Below, in pieces: positions 1 to 9,307 of a DNA stretch of 64,000 nt. The number at the start of each line of letters is the position of its first letter. The first letter of the stretch is position 1. The DNA comes from Oceanicola sp. 22II-s10i (lineage in GTDB: Bacteria > Pseudomonadota > Alphaproteobacteria > Rhodobacterales > Rhodobacteraceae): NCBI RefSeq assembly GCF_002210105.1, contig NZ_AQQU01000005.1:297053-361052 (forward strand), written 5' to 3'. The notes under the pieces were generated by a model. It made no database searches, had not been told where the DNA came from, and worked only from the letters and a program-made list of their open reading frames with translations. The position numbers were made by a program, and so were the translations under genes.

Positions 1-729
1 GGGCTTCTTGAACAGGTCCTCGCTGCGCAGCCGGGTGACGAAGGCCACCACCTCGCGCGACAGGTCGTCGGCGCAGTCGGGAATGCGGGCCCGCAGGATC
101 GCGACCTCGGTGTCGAAATCCGGGTAATCCACCCAGTGATACAGGCACCGCCGCTTGAGCGCGTCGTGCACCTCGCGCGTGCGGTTCGAGGTCAGGATGA
201 CCACCGGCGGTTCCTCGGCGCGGATCGTGCCGATCTCGGGGATCGTGACCTGGAAATCGCTCAGCGCCTCCAGCAGGAACGCCTCGAACGGCTCGTCCGT
301 GCGGTCGACCTCGTCGATCAGCAGCACCGGCGGGCCCTCGGGATGCGGCTCCAGCGCCTCCAGCAGGGGGCGTCGGATCAGGTATTCATCCGTGAACAAC
401 TCGTCCCGCAGCGCCTTGCGGTCGGCGGTGTGCGTCGCCTCGGCGGTGCGGATCGCGATCATCTGCGCCGAGAAGTTCCATTCGTAGATGGCCGAGGCCG
501 CGTCCAGCCCCTCGTAGCACTGCAGCCGGATCAGCCGCCGCCCGAGGGCCGCCGCGATAGCCTTGGCGATCTCGGTCTTGCCCACGCCCGCCTCGCCCTC
601 GAGGAACAGCGGCCGCCGGAGCTTGAGCGCCAGAAACGCCACCGTCCCGAGGTCGCGGCCACAGACATAGTCCTGGCCCCGGAGCAAGGCGACGGTGTCG
701 TCGATGCTAGTAGGGATATCCCGTGTCAC
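1..729 (-). CDS. MoxR-family AAA+ ATPase (3' end beyond window)
   Basis: Reading from a GTG start behind a GGGGAGGACGCT ribosome site, the frame is open to the window edge (243 codons, incomplete). Residues 45-52 are a Walker A motif (GEAGVGKT). A Walker B follows (VLLIDEVD), then a sensor-like VILTSNRTRE segment, so this is an AAA_5/MoxR ATPase of the CoxD-like type. Such ATPases act as chaperones, usually with a von Willebrand factor A protein encoded next door, to mature metalloenzymes or cell-surface complexes. The partner would lie outside the window. It is transcribed divergently from the AraC-type regulator. Family is clear, client unknown. Confidence 0.85.
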   Translation of the reverse strand, partial: MTRDIPTSIDDTVALLRGQDYVCGRDLGTVAFLALKLRRPLFLEGEAGVGKTEIAKAIAAALGRRLIRLQCYEGLDAASAIYEWNFSAQMIAIRTAEATHTADRKALRDELFTDEYLIRRPLLEALEPHPEGPPVLLIDEVDRTDEPFEAFLLEALSDFQVTIPEIGTIRAEEPPVVILTSNRTREVHDALKRRCLYHWVDYPDFDTEVAILRARIPDCADDLSREVVAFVTRLRSEDLFKKP

Positions 730-889
730 AGCGTCCTCCCCGCCTGCTGGCCCAGTTAATCATCGCGCCCTGCGGCTGTCCATGACCGGGCTTTCATAAG
801 GGCTTGCCGGACCGCGCGGCCCGCAATACCGATTGCGTATCCCGAGGGAGCCCGGAACGTCCGGTGTTCCGGCCCAGAGGTATCCGCCC

Positions 890-1903
890 ATGCTCATGCC
901 GATGTCCGGCCGACTTTCGCTGCGCTCCATGGACCGTCAGGACTTTGACCGGATCCGAAGCCTCGTGCAGGGCAACATCCTTTTCGACCTCGATCCCCAG
1001 ACGGACGGACCCGCGCATATCGAGATCGGCGCGCTGATGTTTCCCGACCTGCTGGTGACGGATGTCGCGCTGGACAACGTGATGGCCACCCGTCGGCCGG
1101 ATCACATCGCCGCCGACGGCAATGACGATGTGACCCTGAACATCCCGCTGCAGGGGTCCGGGCTGATGACCTTTCCGCAGCGCACCGGCCCCTCGGGGGC
1201 CTTCGCGCTGGAGCCGGACGGACGGGCGCTGGTCATGACAAACGACGAGCCCTACCGCGGCACCTGCAGCCATGTCAGGTCCATCGTGATCTCGATGCCG
1301 CAGGCGGTGCTGGCGCCGCTGTCGCTGGACTTGGACAGGTTGCGCGCCGAAGGCGTCGCCCGTACCGCCGCCGTCACCCTGCTGGCGGACTACGCGCAGC
1401 TCGTCTGTCGTCAGGTCGATGCGCTGGCGCCGAACCTGTCGCGCCTCGCCTCGGCCAACATGCAGTCCATGCTGCGGATGATCCTGCAGGATGCCGAAAC
1501 CCCCGAGGTCGACACCGCGCGGCAGAACATCCGGCTGGACACGATCAAGGAAGACATCCGCGCGAACCTGAGTTTCCCCATGCTGACGCTCGACTGGCTG
1601 GCGCCGCGTCACAACCTGAAGCCGCGCCAGATCCAGAACCTGTTCTACGGTCAGGGCGAAAGCTTTTCCCGCTTCGTCCTGCTGGCGCGGCTGGATATGG
1701 CGCGACGGATTCTGGAAAGCCAGTTTGCCGAGACCCGGTCGATCAGCGAGGTCGCCCTGTCGAGCGGGTTCAACGACATCTCCTACTTCAACAACTCGTT
1801 CAAGAAGCTCTACGGGCATACCCCGAAACGGGTGCGCGAACTAGCCGTCGCACGGCGCAGCGCCCTGCATGCTACGGACGAGCCGGAGCAGGAAGCGGAG
1901 TAA
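890..1903 (+). CDS. AraC-family transcriptional regulator
   Basis: A 337-residue protein with an N-terminal AraC_binding_2-like ligand/dimerisation region and a C-terminal AraC double helix-turn-helix. The HTH includes the typical second-helix stretch SEVALSSGFNDISYFNNSFKK followed by YGHTPKRVRE. I chose the ATG at 890 because AGAGG lies about 8 bases upstream. The frame is open further upstream (TTG at 833), but without a good ribosome site. It precedes the autotransporter gene by 90 bases on the same strand, so local control of that gene is possible but unproven. Effector unknown. Confidence 0.85.
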   Translation: MLMPMSGRLSLRSMDRQDFDRIRSLVQGNILFDLDPQTDGPAHIEIGALMFPDLLVTDVALDNVMATRRPDHIAADGNDDVTLNIPLQGSGLMTFPQRTGPSGAFALEPDGRALVMTNDEPYRGTCSHVRSIVISMPQAVLAPLSLDLDRLRAEGVARTAAVTLLADYAQLVCRQVDALAPNLSRLASANMQSMLRMILQDAETPEVDTARQNIRLDTIKEDIRANLSFPMLTLDWLAPRHNLKPRQIQNLFYGQGESFSRFVLLARLDMARRILESQFAETRSISEVALSSGFNDISYFNNSFKKLYGHTPKRVRELAVARRSALHATDEPEQEAE

Positions 1904-1939
1904 AATCCACCAACCGTCCCGCCCAAGACACCCCGAGCC

Positions 1940-1960
1940 CGCGCCTCCTATACAGGCGCG
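1940..1960 (+). other. Stem-loop between AraC regulator and autotransporter
   Basis: Seven-base perfect inverted repeat (CGCGCCT / AGGCGCG) with a seven-base loop. No T-run follows, so it is not a classical terminator; it could be a weak terminator or a leader structure of the autotransporter mRNA. Confidence 0.35.
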
Positions 1961-1992
1961 ACGTTTCAACAGGCGACAGGGTCGGACGGGTT

Positions 1993-4900
1993 ATGGGTCA
2001 CAGGTCATTCGCGGCACGCAACGCGGTGTCTTTGCAGGCGTTTCTTACGGTTACGACGGCCCTGGCCGCCTTGCCGTCGTGCGTCATGGCACAAGAAATC
2101 TGGACGGGCGCGGTCAGCTCCGACCTGACGGTCGACGGCAACTGGCAGGACGGATCGACACCGGTGCCGCCGCCCGGCGGCACGACCTTCACCGTCGGCA
2201 ATTCGACCGACGCCATCGGGAACATGCCGGTCGTCACGACGGGGCAGAGCTTCGTCAGCCGGGGGCTCTCGATGGGTGGCCGGCAGGACGCCACGCTCGA
2301 CATCCGGTCGGGCGGCACGCTGCAACTGGGCTTCGCCGGCGCGTCGGGCCGACTGATCGTCGGCGACAACGCGGGCCCGCTCGGGACCGGGCAGACGGCC
2401 CGCGTCAACGTCGAGGGGCTGCTGGACATATCGCAGGGCGGAACGGGCGGCACCGTGACTGTCGGAAACCTCGCGGGCGCGCAGGCCGAGATCGACATCC
2501 GCAACGGCGGCGCGATGACGGCGGGTTCGCTGTGCGTGGCCTGCGGCGACGGGCCCTTCGCCGGCACCGGCACCGTCACGATCAGCGGTGCCGGGTCGCG
2601 GCTGGACACGCTCGGCAACGCCGGCCTGCGGGTCAGCGGCGCAACGACAACCTCGGGCACCGGTACGCTGCGGATCCTCGACGGCGCCGAATTCCAGGCG
2701 GCTGCGGCAAGCGGATCGACCCTCGGGCACAACGGCCGGATCGAGGCGCGCGGCGCGGGCAGCCTGTTCGACCTGAACAGCGCGCTGAACCTGACGGGCG
2801 GCGACCTGACCGTCGCGGACGGGGCACGCGCGAACATCCAGTTCCTGAACATCTCGAACGCAGGCGCCTCGATCGCCGTCGAGAACGGTGGCGTCCTGGC
2901 CTCCACCACGGCTTCGAGCTGGCAGATCGGGCAGGACGTCAGCCTGCGGGTCGCAGGCGCGGGCAGCGAACTGCTCGTGCAGGGGTCCTTGTCGATCAAT
3001 TCCAGCAACATCGGTGCCCCCGTGGCCGACGTGGTGATCGAGAACGGCGGGCGCGTCGTCTCCTCCTCAGCCCAGGACAGCGGGCTCGGCTTTGGCGAGG
3101 CGCGCCGCGTGCTGGTGCGCACCGGTGGCGAGCTGAGCCTTGGCGGCGGGCTGGTGATGAACACCGGCGCCCTCGAGGTCGAGGGCGGCACCGCCACCAT
3201 CAACGGCGCCCTGACGATGGGCAGCTTCTTTTCCGGCAACAGCCTGACGCTGATCGACAGCGATTTCACCGCGACCCGGATCATCACGGGTGGCGGCACC
3301 GGGCCGGCCAACGTCATCAACCTGGGCGGCACGGCAGGCGGCCCCGCCGGCGCGCTCGGCACATTCGCCGTGGACGAAGTGCGCCTGAATCCATCGGGCG
3401 GCGGCGTGCCGGGCGAGATGATCCTGAACCACACCGAGACCGACTATCGCCTGTCGGCCACGATCGGCGGGTCGCAGGGCGTCATCCGTCACATCGCGGG
3501 CGACACGATCTACGATGCGCCGTTCAATCCCGCGATCCTGCCGGTGTTCCGTGGGGAACTAGCGATCACCGGCGGCACCTTCACAGTCGATTCCACCTTC
3601 GGCGAATCCGCGGCCCTGACGACCGCCACGGTCGCCAACGGGGGCACGCTGGCCGGGGCCGGATCGCTGAACGCGCGCACCGTCGTCACCGACGGCCGCC
3701 TCGCGCCCGGCAGCGACGGGACCGGCACGCTTTCGCTGTTCGGCGACCTGTTCCTGGCCGCGCGCGCGCAGCTCGACTACCAGCTGGGCGCGCCGGGCGG
3801 CGTCGCCGGCGTGGACAGCGACCTGATCAACATCGGCACCGGTTTCAGCCTGACACTGGACGGCACGCTGAACCTCGCGGATGCGGGCGGCTTCGGGCCG
3901 GGGCTCTACCGGCTGATGAACTTCACCGGGCCGCTGACCGACAACGGCCTCGACCTCGGCACGCTTCCGGCGGGGTTTTCGGCCAGCGACATGGCGGTGC
4001 AAACCTCCGTCGCCAACCAGGTGAACCTGCTGGTCAACGCCCCGCCGCCCCCGCCCGCCACCGCGGGCTTCCTCTGGGACGGCATCAACACCACCGCGAA
4101 CAACGTGGTCGACGGCGGCAGTGGCACCTGGACCGCGACCGGCACCAACTGGACGATCCTGAACGGCACCGCCAACGGGGCCTATGACGACCGGCAGCTG
4201 CTGATCTTCGCCGCGCCGGGCGGCGCGGTGACGCTGGACCTCGGGACCGGGGCGCTGACCGTGGACGCGGGACTGCAGTTCGCGGCGGACGGCTATGTCC
4301 TGGCGGGGGCGGACCTTGCGATCACCGACGACATGGTCCTGCGGATCGGCGACGGCACGGCGGCAGGCGCGGGCATTGTCACCACCTTCGCAAACGGCTT
4401 CACCGGGGCCTTCGACATCGAAAAGACCGACCTCGGCACCGCCGTCTTCAACGGCACCGGATCGGGCACCGGCGCGCTCGAGATCAACGCAGGCCGCGTG
4501 ATCGCCAACGGCGCGCTGACCAACACCGACACGCTGGTGCTGGGCGGCGGGACACTGGGCGGGACCGGCACGCTGGCGGGCGCCGTCGATGTCCGCGCGG
4601 GCGGCACACTCGGCGCGGGCGACCCGCTGGTCGCCGGGAACCGGATCGGGACGCTGACCGCCGACAGCGCAACCTTTGCCTCGGGCTCCGTCCTCGCGGT
4701 CGAGCTGAACGACGGCGGCGCCACCGCGGGCGTCAACAACGACATCCTGCGCACGCGGGCGGCGATCATCAACGGCGGCACCGTGCAGGTCCGCGCGGCG
4801 AACGGCACCGACGACGGCAGCACCTACACCGCCGGGACGCGCTACACGCTGGTCAACGCAACGGCGGGCGTCACGGGCACCTTCACCACCCTGGACGAGA

Positions 4901-6036
4901 ACTTCGCCTTTCTCGATTTCGCCCTCAGCTACGACCCGAATAACGTCTTCCTGACCTCGGTCGCGCTGACGACGCCCGGCGGCGGGTTCTGCCTGCCGGG
5001 TTACACGTTCAACCAGTGTTCGACCGGGAACGGGGTCGGCTCGCTCGGGTCCGGCACGCTGTTCAGCGCCGTGCAGGGCCTGTCCGCCGCCGAAGCGCCG
5101 CGCGCGCTCGACGCGCTGTCCGGCGAAATCCACGCGACCCTGTCGACCGCGCTGACCGAGGACAGCCGCCACCTGCGCGAGGCCGCCCTGTCGGCGGCCC
5201 GCAACGACGAGGGCCGGCGCGCATGGGTGCAGGTCTACGGCTCGGACGGGCATATCGGATCGGACGGCAATGCGGCGCGGGCGGACACGCGGTCGGCAGG
5301 CCTGACCTTCGGCCTGCCGCTGGTCGCGGACGGGCAGACGACGATGGGGATCTTCGGCGGCTACGGCGCGTCCGAGCTGTCGATCGGCGACACCCGCGCA
5401 TCGTCCTCGACAACCAAGAGCTGGCACATGGGCGTCTACGGCCGTCACAGCTGGGGCGCGCTGAGCCTGTCGGGCGGGGCCAGCCAGTCGTGGCACAGCA
5501 TTGACGTCACGCGGACCGCCGCCTTCACCGGCTTCAGCGACCGGCTGACCTCCTCGATGAACGGCCGAACGACGCAGGTCTTCGCCGAAACGGCCTGGCG
5601 GATGGAGGGCAAGGACGGCTATGTCGAGCCCTTCGCAGGTCTCGCCTATGTCCGCACCGCCATCGACGGCAGCGGCGAAAGCGGCGGCGCTGCGGCGCTC
5701 ACCGTGGCGGGGAGCCGTCACGACCAGCTCTATTCCACGCTGGGCCTGCGCGGCGGCACCAGCTTCGGGAGCGGCACGGGGCGCGTGACGGTCGACGGCG
5801 GGATCGGCTGGCGGCACGCCTTCCTCGACGTGACGCCCGAAACCAGCCACAGCTTCGCGGGCGGTTCGGCCTTCGCGATCCGCGGCGCGCCCGCGGCGCG
5901 CGACGCTTTGGTGATCCATGCGGGGGTGTCGGGCAAGCTGTCGGCCAAGACCGACTTCAATATCGGGTATTCCGGCGCCATCGCCTCGGGCAGTGCCGAG
6001 CACAAGCTGTCCGGTATGCTCAAGGTCTCGTTCTGA
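1993..6036 (+). CDS. Autotransporter (type Va secretion) outer-membrane beta-barrel protein
   Basis: A 1347-residue protein. Residues 1-34 form a signal peptide with a long hydrophobic core and probable cleavage after MAQ. Residues ~35-1020 are a glycine/threonine/asparagine-rich passenger with many repeats of the type predicted to form a beta-helix, including passenger-associated transport repeats (around residues 820-880, GTAVFNGTGSGTGALEINAG). A short Cys-bounded loop (CLPGYTFNQC) precedes the linker. The last ~270 residues form an autotransporter beta-domain ending in the outer-membrane signature phenylalanine (LKVSF). The passenger would be exposed or released at the cell surface, probably as an adhesin. 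No protease triad was recognised. Confidence 0.9.
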   Translation: MGHRSFAARNAVSLQAFLTVTTALAALPSCVMAQEIWTGAVSSDLTVDGNWQDGSTPVPPPGGTTFTVGNSTDAIGNMPVVTTGQSFVSRGLSMGGRQDATLDIRSGGTLQLGFAGASGRLIVGDNAGPLGTGQTARVNVEGLLDISQGGTGGTVTVGNLAGAQAEIDIRNGGAMTAGSLCVACGDGPFAGTGTVTISGAGSRLDTLGNAGLRVSGATTTSGTGTLRILDGAEFQAAAASGSTLGHNGRIEARGAGSLFDLNSALNLTGGDLTVADGARANIQFLNISNAGASIAVENGGVLASTTASSWQIGQDVSLRVAGAGSELLVQGSLSINSSNIGAPVADVVIENGGRVVSSSAQDSGLGFGEARRVLVRTGGELSLGGGLVMNTGALEVEGGTATINGALTMGSFFSGNSLTLIDSDFTATRIITGGGTGPANVINLGGTAGGPAGALGTFAVDEVRLNPSGGGVPGEMILNHTETDYRLSATIGGSQGVIRHIAGDTIYDAPFNPAILPVFRGELAITGGTFTVDSTFGESAALTTATVANGGTLAGAGSLNARTVVTDGRLAPGSDGTGTLSLFGDLFLAARAQLDYQLGAPGGVAGVDSDLINIGTGFSLTLDGTLNLADAGGFGPGLYRLMNFTGPLTDNGLDLGTLPAGFSASDMAVQTSVANQVNLLVNAPPPPPATAGFLWDGINTTANNVVDGGSGTWTATGTNWTILNGTANGAYDDRQLLIFAAPGGAVTLDLGTGALTVDAGLQFAADGYVLAGADLAITDDMVLRIGDGTAAGAGIVTTFANGFTGAFDIEKTDLGTAVFNGTGSGTGALEINAGRVIANGALTNTDTLVLGGGTLGGTGTLAGAVDVRAGGTLGAGDPLVAGNRIGTLTADSATFASGSVLAVELNDGGATAGVNNDILRTRAAIINGGTVQVRAANGTDDGSTYTAGTRYTLVNATAGVTGTFTTLDENFAFLDFALSYDPNNVFLTSVALTTPGGGFCLPGYTFNQCSTGNGVGSLGSGTLFSAVQGLSAAEAPRALDALSGEIHATLSTALTEDSRHLREAALSAARNDEGRRAWVQVYGSDGHIGSDGNAARADTRSAGLTFGLPLVADGQTTMGIFGGYGASELSIGDTRASSSTTKSWHMGVYGRHSWGALSLSGGASQSWHSIDVTRTAAFTGFSDRLTSSMNGRTTQVFAETAWRMEGKDGYVEPFAGLAYVRTAIDGSGESGGAAALTVAGSRHDQLYSTLGLRGGTSFGSGTGRVTVDGGIGWRHAFLDVTPETSHSFAGGSAFAIRGAPAARDALVIHAGVSGKLSAKTDFNIGYSGAIASGSAEHKLSGMLKVSF

Positions 6037-6046
6037 ACCCGTGTCG

Positions 6047-6070
6047 GCGGGCGGGGCTTCCCCTGCCCGC
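6047..6070. terminator. GC-rich stem-loop between convergent genes
   Basis: A 10-base stem (GCGGGCGGGG pairing with CCCC-T-GCCCGC, one bulged T) lies between the stops of the autotransporter (plus) and the ChaN-like gene (minus). It is plausibly a shared terminator for both, but neither side has a T-run. Confidence 0.4.
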
Positions 6071-6081
6071 GGACCTCATAT

Positions 6082-6882
6082 TCATGCGTCTCCGCCGGGC
6101 AGGACCGCGACATAGTCCGCCGCCCCCTCTTCCAGATGCGCCGCCCCTGCCCGCTCGGTAACCGCGACCATCGCCCCGGTCACGCCCAGATCGGCCAGTT
6201 GCCACGACACGCCGCCGCTGAACTGCAGATGGCCCTTGCCGATGATCCCCACGACCAGCGGTCCGCCCACCTCGACCGCCCCGGCGATGCGGGTGGCAAA
6301 GCTGCGGTCCCAGACCTCCTGCGCGCGGATGAAGCGGGTGAACTCGGGCGACAAGGCATCCGCGCCGCGCCGCTCCTGCGGGACGCCACGGGCGAGGTCG
6401 AAGATGAACCGGCGGTAGGGCTCCGACGACGGGCGCGCGGGTGTCAGCCCCTCGCGATCCGCCTCGGGCACGCTGTCCCAACCGCCCTTACCGACCTCGC
6501 GGACGAGGCCCCGACGGCAGTTGAGGCCGATCATGCGGGTCCCGGTGTCCCGGCAGAACCGGAACAGCGGCAGGTAGAGTTCGGCCGGAAAGCCCCAGAC
6601 CTCGCCCCATTCCGCACGCTCCAGAAACGCCTCTTCGGACAGCCGCCCGGCGACCCAGTCGGCCAGCACCGGGTCGAGCCGGGCCGGGAACATCTCGAAC
6701 CCCAGCACCACCTCGCGCCGCGCCAGCAGGCCCGCCGCGACGTGCAGCTGCCAGCGGTGGATGTCGGCCCGGTCATGCGTTTCGCCCAGCAGGACCACCG
6801 GCGCCCGGGCCATTTCGGCCAGCACGACGGCGTGGGGGACCACGGCATCGCCGCCGGGCCGGTACCAGTGCGGCGCGGTCAT
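6082..6882 (-). CDS. ChaN-like (DUF399/haem-binding uptake, Tiki-superfamily) protein
   Basis: A 266-residue protein with the ChaN/DUF399 hallmarks: VVLLGETHD near the N-terminus (residues ~28-37), VVLGFEMFP, an RFIRAQEVWDRSFA helix and a C-terminal GIIGKGH motif. ChaN of Campylobacter is a haem-binding, iron-regulated lipoprotein. This copy has no signal peptide or lipobox at the start chosen here, so it may be cytoplasmic. It is the last gene of the heme operon, and its ATG overlaps the preceding stop as ATGA. The conserved Glu/His/Asp residues resemble erythromycin-esterase/Tiki metal ligands. Family assignment is fairly sure; its role in haem handling is inferred from context. Confidence 0.75.
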   Translation of the reverse strand: MTAPHWYRPGGDAVVPHAVVLAEMARAPVVLLGETHDRADIHRWQLHVAAGLLARREVVLGFEMFPARLDPVLADWVAGRLSEEAFLERAEWGEVWGFPAELYLPLFRFCRDTGTRMIGLNCRRGLVREVGKGGWDSVPEADREGLTPARPSSEPYRRFIFDLARGVPQERRGADALSPEFTRFIRAQEVWDRSFATRIAGAVEVGGPLVVGIIGKGHLQFSGGVSWQLADLGVTGAMVAVTERAGAAHLEEGAADYVAVLPGGDA

Positions 6883-7589
6883 GCCGGGGTGGCCGGGACC
6901 ACCGCGACCTGCAGCCCGGTCGGCGCGCCGTCGGCATCCAGCGCGACCCAGCCCTCGGGCGTCTCGCGCCAGTCCGCGACGGCCCCGGCCTTGAGATGCA
7001 GGTGGAAGTCGCCGGTCATCACGTTGGCAAAGCCCATGGCCGGGCGCACCTCTTCGATCCGGCCCCGCCACGACTGTTCGCGCCCGTCGAGGGTCATGCG
7101 GATCTCGACCTCGGCCGCCCCGGCCCGCAGCCGGTCGAGCAGGACGAAACCGGGATCCGCCGACATGTCGCCCGTATCGTCGGACATCGACGGCATGCGT
7201 CGCTCCTTGGGCGCGATCTCGACGCGCGTGCCGGTGTCGACGGCGGCCACGAAGGCCTCGGCCCCTTCCATGGCGATGGCGCTGAACAGGACCTCGTCGC
7301 CGTCCTCCTGAAACTCGATGGCGGGATAGAACTTGCCCCGCATCTCGGAACTGGTGTCCAGCACGATCCGCCGCACCGCCGCCGGATCGACCCGCGCGGT
7401 GTGCACCGGCCCGCCGAGGGCGAAGCGGTCGCCGTCCGCCGCCACCGCGCCGACGGCGCCGATGCGTTCATGCGTCGCGCCGGCGTGGCGCAGGACGATC
7501 ATCACCTTCTCCTGCCCCGCCAGCCGGCCGAGGACCTGCGCCGGATCGGCGCCTTCCAGATGCCAGCGGCCTTTCTCGATCTCGGTCAT
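6879..7589 (-). CDS. HemS/ChuX-like cytosolic haem-utilisation protein (divergent)
   Basis: A 236-residue protein. The N-terminal ~100 residues resemble one half-repeat of HmuS/ChuS: KVMIVLRHAGATHERIG corresponds to the EVM..TRNE..VHE.VG stretch, and the FYPAIEFQEDGDEVLFSAIAMEG strand pair to the ..RSLQFFD..G.AVHK segment. Full HmuS proteins are about 350 residues with two repeats, so this is shorter and clearly divergent. No signal peptide. It overlaps both neighbours by ATGA. In this operon the likely job is cytoplasmic haem binding, trafficking or degradation. The match is by pattern only; an unrelated fold is possible. Confidence 0.5.
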   Translation of the reverse strand: MTEIEKGRWHLEGADPAQVLGRLAGQEKVMIVLRHAGATHERIGAVGAVAADGDRFALGGPVHTARVDPAAVRRIVLDTSSEMRGKFYPAIEFQEDGDEVLFSAIAMEGAEAFVAAVDTGTRVEIAPKERRMPSMSDDTGDMSADPGFVLLDRLRAGAAEVEIRMTLDGREQSWRGRIEEVRPAMGFANVMTGDFHLHLKAGAVADWRETPEGWVALDADGAPTGLQVAVVPATPA

Positions 7590-9307
7590 GCGGTTTTCCT
7601 TTCGGTTTGTGGGACCTCTCCGATGGTCCAGACTCCGGTGTGGTCGAGCCCGACAGGCTCTCGGTGCGCGACACAGAGGATCGCTGCGGTCGGCAGGTCG
7701 CGGCGCAGGATCGCCAGAAGGTTCGCCTCGCTCGTCGCGTCCAGCGCCGAGGTCGCCTCGTCCAGCACCAGCCAGCCGGGGCGATGCAGCAGCACCCGCG
7801 CCAGGGCCAGACGCTGGCGTTCGCCCAGCGACAGCCCTTCGAGGGCGACCTCGCTGTCGGCCTCCAGCGCCCCGAGGCGATGCGACAGGCCGACCCGTTC
7901 CAGCACTGCACGCAGGCGGGCGGGGTCGAAATCATCGGGACCGGAGGGATAACAGGCGGCGGCGGCCAGACCGTCCGGGCAGAGGTAAGGACGCTGCGGC
8001 AGGACAAAGATCGGCGCCTCCGGCGTCTCGATCCGGCCCTCGCCGTAGCGCCATAGGCCCGACAGCGCGGTCAGCAGCGTCGTCTTGCCCTGCCCCGACG
8101 CACCCGAGATCCAGATGCGTTCGCCCCGGCGGATGGTCCGGTCGGGCACCGGCGCCAGCCAGCGGCCCTGCGGCGTGGCCAGCCGCAGACCACGGACATG
8201 CAGTGCGTCGTCCGCGCTTGTCCCACGGTCGACAGCCGCCGCGACGCCGCCCACGGGTTCGGGATCGCCCGTCACGCGGAACAGGTCGTCCAGCCGGTGC
8301 GCGACGGCGGCCAGTTCGGCCAGATCGCGGTATTTGAAGATGAACCACGACAGGGTCGTCGTGACTCGGCTGAAGGTGCTCGACAGCTGCATCAGCCCGC
8401 CGAAGGTGACGGACCCGGCGAAATAAGCGGGCAGCGCGAAGAACAGCGGGACGCGCAGGACGGTCTGGTAGTAGGGCCGCGTGAACAGCCCGAGGATCAG
8501 CTCGCGCCGGATCAGCCGCAACCAGTTGTGCCGGATGCCCTGAAACCGCGCGTCCAGCCGCCGCCGCTCGGCCGCCTCGCCCCCCGCCTGCGCGATCTCG
8601 GTCGCGTTGTCGCGCAGCTGGACGAGGGTGTGCCGGAAATCCGCCTCGCGCCGTTCGTGGCTGAAGTAGAGCGACTTGAGCGGCCAGCCGACCATGTGCG
8701 TGATCGCGCTGGATACGAGGACATAGAGAAAGGCCAGCCACACCATGTAGCGCGGGATCTCGATGTCGAAGCCGAGCGCTGTGAAGTGCAGCACGAAATC
8801 CGACAGCGTCCACAGGATGGCGACATAGGTCACGACTCCCGCGATCCGTCCGACGAGGTCCAGTGTCAGTTCCAGCAGCAGTTCGACGTAGCGGTCGCAA
8901 TCCTCGGACACCCGCTGGTCGGGGTTGTCCACCGTTTCGGCTGACAGTCCGGGGCGCAGGTGCCAGTACGCCCGCCCCCCGGTCCATGCATCCAGCGCAT
9001 CGCCCGTCAGCTTCTGCCGCCAGCGCAGCCACAGCCGTTTCCGCAGGTAGTCGCTGACCAGAAAGATCGCGGCGGAGCCTGTGACCAGCATGCCGAAGAC
9101 GCCCAGTTCCCGCATGGCGGTATGCGCATCGAGCTGCTCCAGCGCGTCATAGAACCGGCGGGTCCATGCGATCATCTGCACGTCGACCCAGAGATCGACG
9201 AGTATCAGCACCAGAACGATGGCGAACAGCGCGAACCCCACACCGGCGCCCGGTCCGAAGGCCGCGCGCCGGGTCAGGGCCCGGATGCGTCCGAGGGTGA
9301 CACGCAT
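7586..9307 (-). CDS. ABC transporter, fused permease-ATPase (YddA/SbmA-BacA/ABCD-like)
   Basis: A 573-residue half-transporter. The N-terminal ~310 residues are an ABC_membrane_2/SbmA_BacA-type transmembrane domain, with hydrophobic segments at ~20-42, ~70-90, ~140-165, ~180-205 and ~280-300. The C-terminal domain is an ATPase with Walker A GASGQGKTT from residue 402, signature LSLGERQRLALAR and Walker B WLVLDEATSALD. The protein would work as a homodimer. Relatives move peptides, vitamin B12 or fatty acyl compounds. Its start abuts the receptor stop codon, so it is translated within the heme-type operon. Direction and substrate are not shown by the sequence. Confidence 0.8.
   Translation of the reverse strand: MRVTLGRIRALTRRAAFGPGAGVGFALFAIVLVLILVDLWVDVQMIAWTRRFYDALEQLDAHTAMRELGVFGMLVTGSAAIFLVSDYLRKRLWLRWRQKLTGDALDAWTGGRAYWHLRPGLSAETVDNPDQRVSEDCDRYVELLLELTLDLVGRIAGVVTYVAILWTLSDFVLHFTALGFDIEIPRYMVWLAFLYVLVSSAITHMVGWPLKSLYFSHERREADFRHTLVQLRDNATEIAQAGGEAAERRRLDARFQGIRHNWLRLIRRELILGLFTRPYYQTVLRVPLFFALPAYFAGSVTFGGLMQLSSTFSRVTTTLSWFIFKYRDLAELAAVAHRLDDLFRVTGDPEPVGGVAAAVDRGTSADDALHVRGLRLATPQGRWLAPVPDRTIRRGERIWISGASGQGKTTLLTALSGLWRYGEGRIETPEAPIFVLPQRPYLCPDGLAAAACYPSGPDDFDPARLRAVLERVGLSHRLGALEADSEVALEGLSLGERQRLALARVLLHRPGWLVLDEATSALDATSEANLLAILRRDLPTAAILCVAHREPVGLDHTGVWTIGEVPQTERKTA

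Noticed and set aside
1869..4187. A 772-codon open frame overlapping the autotransporter
   Set aside because: Arg/Gly/His-rich, no domains, in another frame of a gene with clear signal peptide and beta-barrel; a GC-rich shadow.
3559..6003. An 814-codon antisense frame under the autotransporter
   Set aside because: Composition typical of antisense to high-GC coding DNA, no motif, no ribosome site.
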